Shown: piece by piece, positions 6,661 through 12,431 of the stretch
How the letters are laid out: the number at the start of each line of letters is the position of its first letter
How positions within the stretch are numbered: the first letter of the stretch is position 1
Source: Nitrospirota bacterium
GTDB lineage: Bacteria > Nitrospirota > Nitrospiria > Nitrospirales > NS-4
DNA length: 12,431 bases
Assembly: GCA_005877565.1 (NCBI GenBank)
Contig: VBOK01000039.1
Coordinates: 1 to 12,431 of the forward strand
Direction: 5' to 3'
Program-made: the position numbers and the translations under genes
The notes under the pieces: generated by a model
Database searches by the model: none
Seen by the model: only the letters and a program-made list of their open reading frames with translations
What the model was told of the DNA's origin: nothing

Positions 6661-7326
6661 CTATTGTTTGGCGATCGCGATCCGACCGAAGTCCAACTCG
6701 ACCCCCGGCCCGGTCACAAGCGAGACGCCCCATGCGGTGGGAGCGGGTTCGTGATTGTGAATCTTGAGAAAGTCGGCATAGGCATTGACGCGCTCGTCCA
6801 CCCACTGTCCTATCGGCTGCTCTCCGCTCCGCACAACGACTTCAGCGGCTCCAAAGAGCCCGCCTTCTTTCAAGGCTCCTACTGAACCGTACTCATACCA
6901 CACGTACTTGGTAGAGACAGGGATCACCAGAAGGTCCGTGTCCAAGGAGATAAAGACGGCGGCAATGATCTGCATCTCTGGGGAAACCCGGCTCTTACCA
7001 CGAAGAGCAATCTTGGACAACCGCCATCGCCACGTGACAATGGGGTATTCCTTGGGATTCCAGGCCATGCGCTTGAAGATGCGCATTTGTGCATCAACGC
7101 CCTTCGTGCTGAGCACCGACTGATCGCCGTCTCGAGCGACAACATAGGCCGTGCGTGTCACAGACTCGTTCCGGCTCGCTTGCCACCCGACCGGAAACCC
7201 ATCCTGTTCGGCCCTGGAAAAATCCTCAAGGACTTGGAGGCTCGTGGAGGCACTTTGACCGTTCGTGACGTCGCCATTGATCAAGAACACGGAGAGGAAG
7301 ATGAGGAAGGTGCGGGTGAGCTGCAT
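6661..7326 (-). CDS. Secreted DUF3047 family protein
   Basis: A 221-residue protein with a signal peptide (about 1-26, 'LTRTFLIFLSVFL' then 'NGQSA'). The mature part matches DUF3047 as I know it: 'FPVGWQ' (44-49), 'YPIVTWRWRL' (94-103), 'AAVFISLD' (122-129), 'TKYVWYEYG' (139-147), 'VVRSGEQPIGQWVDERVNAY' (164-183) and 'WGVSLVTG' (199-206). The function is unknown; the fold may be a sugar-binding-like beta sandwich, which I cannot confirm. The ATG at 7326-7324 is preferred over a TTG at 7347, since the latter overlaps the oxidase gene and puts polar residues before the signal peptide. It begins seven bases after the stop of bd-like paralog 2, so the two are co-transcribed. Confidence 0.88.
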   Translation of the reverse strand: MQLTRTFLIFLSVFLINGDVTNGQSASTSLQVLEDFSRAEQDGFPVGWQASRNESVTRTAYVVARDGDQSVLSTKGVDAQMRIFKRMAWNPKEYPIVTWRWRLSKIALRGKSRVSPEMQIIAAVFISLDTDLLVIPVSTKYVWYEYGSVGALKEGGLFGAAEVVVRSGEQPIGQWVDERVNAYADFLKIHNHEPAPTAWGVSLVTGPGVELDFGRIAIAKQ

Positions 7327-7333
7327 CGATGGC

Positions 7334-9256
7334 TCACCCGTCCCCAAGCAGCCCTTGTTTCGTCATTGCGGGGCTGAACGAGCCTTCGCAGGACTGAACA
7401 CGCCCAGCCCAGGCCCACTCCGTTGCTTCGGCCTGTCGGAGACCACGCTGGCTCAGCCAGAACACGCCCAAGAGCAAGATCCAGAACAACGCCATGTTGA
7501 ACGTGATCATGCCGGCCGCAAACCCGAATCCTGGGGTGAAGGCCCAGGGCGACCCATCACGCATGATCTCGTGGACATGCCATCCTAACCGTCCGGAGGA
7601 TCGGATAAAGCCCATGAGACCCATGACCCAGGTGAACGCCATCCCCAACAGAAAGAGGGTTACCTGACCACGGACCGGCATCTTGCCCCATGCAATCGGC
7701 CCGACAGTGTGCGCATTTTCCAAAATTGCCCGATTGACGAGCAGGCCGACGATCAACGCCGTGAGCGTGCTCAGGGCTTGAGGCAGCGAAAGGCCGACAC
7801 GAACGTTCGCGGGGAGGTAGAATCCATAGACCGATACTCCAAGGACGTTCACAAGCGCGCCGCAGAAGACCGTTCCGATAACGAGGTCTCCGGTCCATGC
7901 CCACGGCGCCGTGATGACCTTGTTCGCCCGTTTATAGAGAATATAGCTCAGCGCTGACAGGAGGATCATCGTATTGATCGCGCCATTTTTGGCCGACATC
8001 ACACCGTAATTGCCGATCACGGGGTGTTGTGCCCCCCCAATGTCCTTCGCTTCCTCTGAGGTCAGCACTAACGTGTGGGGCGTAAACCACACCAAAAAGC
8101 TGATGACGAGGCCATAGAGGAGATACTTGATGTACCGGTGGTACCGCTCCGAGCCCGGCATGCGCGCCATCCCCTGCCAGAGGTAGTAATTCGCGCCGAT
8201 GAATAACGCGCCGACCGCGATCGCCTGGAGGACGAACATCCAGGTCAGCATCCCGCCCATCATCGTCACGCCCAATTGCTGACGGAACTCATAGACCGAC
8301 CGCATCAGCCAGTAGCCGGCAAACGGCATAGGGATTAACGCCGCCATCGTGATGAAGAGGAATACGTGCCCCATCCAGTCATAGTAGCCTTTCTGGTCCT
8401 GGCTCTTCGCCGTGAGGAAACGGAAGGCCGAGTACCCCAAGACCACGGCCCCGCCGGTCATCATGTCGGCCAAAAACCGGTGCACATTGAAGGGATTCCA
8501 CAAGGCGGTGTGGAGGGTGTGCCAGGAATTTCCGAGGAACCGGCCGGCCTGATCCACGCCGGCCGGCGACATCATGAAGGACACCCACGAATTCGCAAGG
8601 AAGAGCAGCAGGGTCCCGCAGACATTCACGACCACCCCGATGGCAGCGTGAAACCACTTGTACCCGCTTTTGCTCAGCCGATCCCACGAATAGTAGTACA
8701 GGTACAGCGCCCAACTCTCGGCCAGGAAAACCGCGGCGTAGATGCCCATCATCGACTTGAAGACCCCGGTGATATAGCGGAAGAACGTGGGGTAGAACGC
8801 CAGCAGGGCAGCCACGAGGGTGACCCCCAGCAACGACGAAATGGAAAACGCAATCAGGCTGATGCGTAGGAAGTCGCGCGCAAGCCGGTCGTACCGGACG
8901 GCTGCGACAGGATCACGGGTCAGCAGCCCCATCACCTCAATGATGAGACAGAAGATCGGCAAGGCCAGCACAAACCCGCCGAAGTACGTGTGCTGTTGGG
9001 TCACCACCCAAATGGCGAGCCGATTGTTCACTTTCGCATAGCGGGGATAGTCGGCCGCAGTAAGACGGGGAGCTGGTTCGCTCGCTGGCCTACCCGGCGT
9101 GCCATAGTAGATGTCGGTACCGGGAGGAGCCTGTATGGGAGGCTCGAGTTCGTAAGGCTCCGCGAGACTGCTGGAGGCGCCGCCTTCCAGGGCTAGCGCC
9201 AGGTCTCCTCCAACGCTCCCGCTGAGCAGGAAGGATAACAAGAAAAGTGCGAGCAT
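7334..9256 (-). CDS. Cytochrome bd-like oxidase subunit I, paralog 2
   Basis: A 640-residue paralog of the protein at 1974-3884, over half identical by eye and alignable almost without gaps from residue 74 to about 605. A signal peptide (1-22) and a Pro-rich periplasmic stretch (25-70) precede the membrane core. Conserved landmarks are 'TQQHTYFGG' (H89), 'AESWALYLYYY' (E180), 'KWFH' (H203), 'SWHTLHTALWNPFNVHR' (H246, H249, H259), 'TPHT' (H394), 'AQHPVIGNYGVMSAKNGAIN' (H411) and 'GWHVHEIMRD' (H560). H585 of paralog 1 is replaced by Pro575. No cydB is near. The ATG at 9256-9254 follows the upstream stop by one base, indicating coupled translation; an in-frame start at 9328 would overlap that gene by 71 bases and spoil the signal peptide. 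Terminal oxidase activity is inferred. Confidence 0.92.
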   Translation of the reverse strand: MLALFLLSFLLSGSVGGDLALALEGGASSSLAEPYELEPPIQAPPGTDIYYGTPGRPASEPAPRLTAADYPRYAKVNNRLAIWVVTQQHTYFGGFVLALPIFCLIIEVMGLLTRDPVAAVRYDRLARDFLRISLIAFSISSLLGVTLVAALLAFYPTFFRYITGVFKSMMGIYAAVFLAESWALYLYYYSWDRLSKSGYKWFHAAIGVVVNVCGTLLLFLANSWVSFMMSPAGVDQAGRFLGNSWHTLHTALWNPFNVHRFLADMMTGGAVVLGYSAFRFLTAKSQDQKGYYDWMGHVFLFITMAALIPMPFAGYWLMRSVYEFRQQLGVTMMGGMLTWMFVLQAIAVGALFIGANYYLWQGMARMPGSERYHRYIKYLLYGLVISFLVWFTPHTLVLTSEEAKDIGGAQHPVIGNYGVMSAKNGAINTMILLSALSYILYKRANKVITAPWAWTGDLVIGTVFCGALVNVLGVSVYGFYLPANVRVGLSLPQALSTLTALIVGLLVNRAILENAHTVGPIAWGKMPVRGQVTLFLLGMAFTWVMGLMGFIRSSGRLGWHVHEIMRDGSPWAFTPGFGFAAGMITFNMALFWILLLGVFWLSQRGLRQAEATEWAWAGRVQSCEGSFSPAMTKQGLLGDG

Positions 9257-9257
9257 G

Positions 9258-10274
9258 TCAGGCTTTCTTGGAGGCCAGGATGCTTGAGATAAAGGGGCAC
9301 CGCAGCAAAGACGCCGGAATTGTAGCATGAAGCGTCTCCTCCCGCCACCGAGAACGTCCCATGTAATAGCCGTACAGGCTCAAGAGGCCGGCTGTGCCTG
9401 CAGTGACAAGGAGCCGGGCCCAGACCGGCGGGTCGGGAACGGCTAACAGAAAGCTAATCGTTCCGTCTGCGATGAGATAATACGTCCATCCGAAAGCCAT
9501 TCCCGGCCACAGGAAAAAGCGGAGCAGTTCTCGCCACGAGTATCGCGTGAGCCCCTCCCACGTCCTCAACGACGGGTGGAGCCCTTGCACAAAGGCCAGT
9601 GTGCAGGCCGCCCCGGCCAGCACCCCGATGACGATCAACTGTCCAAGATCCGTCGTTGCCGCCGACATCAGCATGGTCAGGGCGAGATACACAAGGCCGA
9701 CTCCCACAGTCGCGACGGCAACCCGCATCGCCCAGAGATCCACACGGCCGGTGACCAGCTTCCACAGGGCCTTGCCGTCTGGAAAGGTGACGAAAGGCTG
9801 GCCCTGCTGTTGCAGCAAGCGTATGTGTCCGATCTCGAACGCATCACGCGCCACCGACATCGAGGCGATGATCAACGCCATCATGGCCGGCCCGTCAGGA
9901 TGGTCATGATAATCGTAGGTGCCCACTTTCAGCAGGGCCAAGACCATCAAGGAGAGCTGCACCGCGTACAGGAATCCGATCCTCAAGGCCACCCAGGCCT
10001 GTGTGTGGAGGTCGTCGTCGCGGAGCACATCCGCGAGCCGACGCTCACGGCCATACGCATAAGCGGCAAGGGCGACCAGGCTGGAGAACAGGCCGCTTGC
10101 ACACAACAGGGCAACGATGTCTTCATGCCAGGCCATGACCTTGAGGCCCCGGTAGAGAGCAAACGAGACGAGCCCTGGGACCACCATCACAAGCCGCTTG
10201 CGGCTGCGGAAGCCCTCTTCCGTGACGGCCACGGTCAGGGCCGGCACGACCCGCATCGTCATCCGGTGCAGCAT
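9258..10274 (-). CDS. Polytopic membrane protein of unknown family
   Basis: A 338-residue protein with about eight hydrophobic spans (near 28-46, 52-73, 96-115, 129-147, 183-204, 211-232, 255-277 and 285-304). It has no signal peptide and ends in a basic tail ('ILASKKA'). The most distinctive part is 'YDYHDHPDGP' (120-129) between spans 3 and 4, with 'ARDAFEIGHIR' (142-152) just after it. These His, Asp and Glu residues could form a metal- or heme-binding site, but this is a guess. It sits eight bases after the PCP_red-like gene and one base before bd-like paralog 2, so it is translated with them and may assist oxidase assembly or form a membrane partner. I do not recognise the family. Confidence 0.88.
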   Translation of the reverse strand: MLHRMTMRVVPALTVAVTEEGFRSRKRLVMVVPGLVSFALYRGLKVMAWHEDIVALLCASGLFSSLVALAAYAYGRERRLADVLRDDDLHTQAWVALRIGFLYAVQLSLMVLALLKVGTYDYHDHPDGPAMMALIIASMSVARDAFEIGHIRLLQQQGQPFVTFPDGKALWKLVTGRVDLWAMRVAVATVGVGLVYLALTMLMSAATTDLGQLIVIGVLAGAACTLAFVQGLHPSLRTWEGLTRYSWRELLRFFLWPGMAFGWTYYLIADGTISFLLAVPDPPVWARLLVTAGTAGLLSLYGYYMGRSRWREETLHATIPASLLRCPFISSILASKKA

Positions 10275-10282
10275 GTCCCAGC

Positions 10283-10765
10283 CTATGGCCTTCCCCTCAT
10301 CCCCAGGAACTTGGCCTTCGCTTCATCCATCAACGCCTCCGTGACCTCCGACAGGCCCTGTTCAATCGCCATCCGCTCGATCTCCACCTTCGCCATGGAG
10401 CGGATTTGAGGCGGGATATTGGCCAGGCGGTCCTTCGCCGCCGGCGCCCAGGCCACTCTCCCCCGGTTGCGGGCCTCGTGAAACACAGCCACCGTAATGA
10501 CGCGGCATCCTGCCTGGGCCGCGTAGGACTCCACTTCCTCGCGGACCAACAGCTCAATGTAGGGAGGCAGCCGGTCCAACTCATGACGTCCCTCGTTGGA
10601 CCACAAGGTTCGCTCCACCAGCTGCGTGATCTCCTCCAATCGACCTGACGCCGTCACCCAGTTCGCACAAGCCGTGCAGCCAAGGTGAAGGTGGTAGCTG
10701 AGCGGTGATTCCTCCTCCAGCGCTTTCGCTTCCAGCAAAGCCCCGCAACAACACCGCGCCTTCAT
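10283..10765 (-). CDS. Zinc-ribbon protein with tandem PCP_red-type repeats
   Basis: A 160-residue soluble protein. The N-terminus carries C5-C6-C7 and C30-x2-C33, a likely zinc or iron site with nearby His25 and His27. The C-terminal part (106-150, starting 'WAPAAKDRLANIPPQIRSMA') matches the PCP_red domain (PF08369) found at the C-terminus of the BchB/ChlB subunit of light-independent protochlorophyllide reductase. Residues 55-99 ('WSNEGRHELDRLPPYIELLV' onward) align with it without gaps and look like a diverged second copy. No catalytic BchB region is present, so this is not the reductase. The ATG at 10765 lies 12 bases after the DUF420 gene and has only a weak TGAGG signal. Handling of a tetrapyrrole or an Fe-S partner is possible but unproven. 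Confidence 0.85.
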   Translation of the reverse strand: MKARCCCGALLEAKALEEESPLSYHLHLGCTACANWVTASGRLEEITQLVERTLWSNEGRHELDRLPPYIELLVREEVESYAAQAGCRVITVAVFHEARNRGRVAWAPAAKDRLANIPPQIRSMAKVEIERMAIEQGLSEVTEALMDEAKAKFLGMRGRP

Positions 10766-10777
10766 GGGAAACCAGCC

Positions 10778-11500
10778 TCAACCGATTTTGCCGGGATACA
10801 GGATATACAGCATCGTGTACGTGACACTGCCGGTCACGAACAGGATGCAATAGATCACCATCGTGAAGCGGCCCAACGCCCGGTGGCGCTTCCCTCCATC
10901 AGGCCAGAACCGTTCGATGGTCTTCTCCGCCCCCAACACCAATCCGACGACGAGCAGGCCGGCGACGTACACGATGGATCGCCGGAGTGTAAACCCAGTC
11001 CCAAACAGGAGCCCGCTGATCACGTACAACACGAGTAGCACGGCCCCGCTGACCACAAACACCGTGGTTAATTTCTCTTGCCTGACTTTGAGCTCGCCGG
11101 GCCTGAGTTCCCGTTTGCCTGCGACAAGTTGCTGCGCTCGGAATCCGAGAATGAGCATGTAGATCGCCATGATCAGACCGACGATGACCAGGCTGATGTG
11201 AAAGGTCAGGAGCGGCAGGAAGACCTTGTAGTACATGAAGTCTGAGCCACCGAACCCGGTCCGGCCCTCGAACGCCAGGACCCCAAGTTGGCGGAACAGG
11301 TAGTAGCTGGTGAAAAACCCGAGCATCGCGACCATGCCGCCAAGGACGAGCCAGTGGTGCACGTTGCCCATCTTCTTTCTCGCCTGGACCCAGCCGATGA
11401 TGAACAATCCGGTGAACAGCATAGCCATGACCTGGCTGAGGTCCGCTCCCAACGTCGCTGCCGTTCCTATGAAACCAGGTCGCGTCAGGAGTTCCTTCAT
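10778..11500 (-). CDS. DUF420 (YozB/CtaM-like) membrane protein
   Basis: A 240-residue membrane protein of the DUF420 family, which includes B. subtilis YozB/CtaM, a factor needed for maturation of some heme-copper oxidases. Family features are 'KMGNVHHWLVLGGM' (43-56, H48 and H49), 'FFTSYYLFRQ' (62-71), 'GFGGSDFMYYKVFLPLLTFH' (82-101) and 'HRALGRFTMVIYCILFVTGS' (206-225), ending in 'LYILYPG' (231-237). Usual members have about 150-190 residues; this one carries an added segment (about 125-200) with two more spans. An AGGGGGT signal precedes the ATG, which overlaps the methyltransferase stop (ATGA at 11497-11500). A role in assembling the neighbouring bd-like oxidase, perhaps through metal or heme delivery, is inferred from family and context. 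Confidence 0.85.
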   Translation of the reverse strand: MKELLTRPGFIGTAATLGADLSQVMAMLFTGLFIIGWVQARKKMGNVHHWLVLGGMVAMLGFFTSYYLFRQLGVLAFEGRTGFGGSDFMYYKVFLPLLTFHISLVIVGLIMAIYMLILGFRAQQLVAGKRELRPGELKVRQEKLTTVFVVSGAVLLVLYVISGLLFGTGFTLRRSIVYVAGLLVVGLVLGAEKTIERFWPDGGKRHRALGRFTMVIYCILFVTGSVTYTMLYILYPGKIG

Positions 11501-12431
11501 TTGACCCCCTGGACTAGGGTCGAACGTTCGAGTTCCTCAACCGACGTGAACCCGGAGTCTTTCAACCACTGGACAGCTTCCGTCATGGTATAGCACCGAC
11601 CCCTTTCGGTATTGACCAGGATATGCACGGCAAAAACGGCGGTCCAGGCTGGGCTGGTTCTCCCGTCATCCAGAAAACGGTCCTTGATCACGAGCCGGCC
11701 CGAAGGGGCCAGCGCCCGATGGGCTTTCCGAACCAAGGCGGCATTGGCGTCAGAATCCTGGTAGTGCAGGATGTCGGACATTAATACCGCATCGTACGGC
11801 CCACCCAATTCGTCTCGGTTAAAATCACCCGGGAGGAGGCGGATGCGCCCTTCAAGCCCGGCCTCCTTGATCAGACGCTCAGTGGTCCGCAGGGTCTCCG
11901 GCAGGTCAAAGACGGTTACCCTCAGGACCGGATAGGCCCGGCAGAACGCCATCGCGTATGTCCCGGCACCGCCCCCCAGATCCAAGAGGGTCTGCGCGCG
12001 GCTGAGGTCGATCTGTTTGGCCAACGTCGGCGAATGCTGCAAGGCCACGTGGTGGAGCACCAGCAGCACGTTCTCCGCCAACTGCGGATCCGCCTGAAAC
12101 ATGTGTCCCTTCACAGGGGAGCGCCCAGTGCGAAGGACCGACTCGAGCCGGCCCCAGTTGTCCCACTCGGCCTCCTGCAACAAGAGCAGATGGCCGGCAT
12201 ACTTTGGGCTGCCCTTCACGAGGTACTCCTGGGTTTCCGGCGCGTTCAGAAACTGCTCGCCGCTCTTCCGGAGAAGGCCGATCGAAGCGAGCGCGTTCAT
12301 GAGGATTTCTGTAGCCTTGCGGTCGGTCTGTAGGCGACGGGATACGTCAGCAGCAGTCCGAGCCTCTTCCGCCAGCGCGCCAAAGACGTCGAGCTTGACC
12401 GCCGTCAACAGAACCTTGCATTCCCAGTAGT
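11497..12431 (-). CDS. SAM-dependent O-methyltransferase, N-terminus beyond window
   Basis: The frame is open to the right edge, so the start lies outside. A TTG at 12408 is not credible as a start, because the in-frame residues before it ('YWECKVLL') continue the usual family N-terminus. Numbering from that TTG, an N-terminal winged-helix dimerisation domain (about 1-90) is followed by a Methyltransf_2-type SAM domain (PF00891). Its motif I is 'LLDLGGGAGTYAMAF' (141-155), followed by 'VTVFDLP' (164-170), 'LLPGDF' (191-196), 'LMSDILHYQDSD' (209-220) and 'LVIKDRFLDD' (239-248). Relatives methylate hydroxyl groups of small aromatics and carotenoids, and BchU methylates the bacteriochlorophyll C-20 carbon. 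The substrate cannot be told here. It overlaps the DUF420 gene by four bases, so it belongs to the operon. Confidence 0.9.
   Translation of the reverse strand, partial: YWECKVLLTAVKLDVFGALAEEARTAADVSRRLQTDRKATEILMNALASIGLLRKSGEQFLNAPETQEYLVKGSPKYAGHLLLLQEAEWDNWGRLESVLRTGRSPVKGHMFQADPQLAENVLLVLHHVALQHSPTLAKQIDLSRAQTLLDLGGGAGTYAMAFCRAYPVLRVTVFDLPETLRTTERLIKEAGLEGRIRLLPGDFNRDELGGPYDAVLMSDILHYQDSDANAALVRKAHRALAPSGRLVIKDRFLDDGRTSPAWTAVFAVHILVNTERGRCYTMTEAVQWLKDSGFTSVEELERSTLVQGVK

Noticed and set aside
11497..12408. TTG at 12408 as the methyltransferase start
   Set aside because: The frame stays open to the window edge, and the preceding residues fit the family N-terminus, so the gene is cut by the window.
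1..12431. CRISPR arrays, tRNA/rRNA genes, insertion sequences, phage or toxin-antitoxin genes
   Set aside because: No direct-repeat array, RNA gene, transposase or integrase was recognised on either strand.

Overview
The window reads as part of a GC-rich (roughly 58% by eye) bacterial chromosome, probably from Nitrospira or a close relative (Nitrospirota). The clue is the set of long cytochrome bd-like oxidase proteins without a CydB partner, next to membrane-bound c-type cytochromes, DUF3047 and FGE/SUMF1-like proteins. This lineage call rests on recollection of gene content; no database was searched. Almost everything is coded on the minus strand, so transcription runs from high to low coordinates.

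Right block (12431 down to 4444): a tightly packed run with ATGA overlaps or very short gaps. In order of transcription it holds an O-methyltransferase cut by the window edge, a DUF420 (YozB/CtaM-like) membrane protein, a zinc-ribbon protein with two PCP_red-type repeats, an unrecognised polytopic membrane protein, bd-like oxidase subunit paralog 2, a secreted DUF3047 protein, a small Gly-rich membrane protein, and two membrane-anchored FGE/SUMF1-fold proteins without visible catalytic cysteines.

Centre (about 3885-4443): the only sizeable non-coding stretch. It holds a textbook sigma-70 promoter on the minus strand (TTGACA, 17 bp, TATAAT), a 46-residue single-span membrane protein gene ending in Cys-Pro-Cys, a possible 33-codon frame overlapping its end, and, on the plus strand, a possible 34-residue single-span protein whose frame contains the promoter.

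Left block (4204 down to 1): the small membrane protein, bd-like oxidase subunit paralog 1, a diheme cytochrome c with five membrane spans and a four-cysteine insertion, and a polytopic membrane protein that runs off the left edge. A strong hairpin lies between the oxidase and cytochrome genes.

Inference: the left block looks like the structural genes of a non-canonical terminal oxidase in which a bd-type core is fed or completed by a membrane-anchored cytochrome c and a tiny accessory subunit. The right block looks like a paralogous oxidase core plus assembly or cofactor-handling functions. DUF420 points to oxidase maturation. PCP_red repeats and a Methyltransf_2-type enzyme hint, more weakly, at tetrapyrrole handling.
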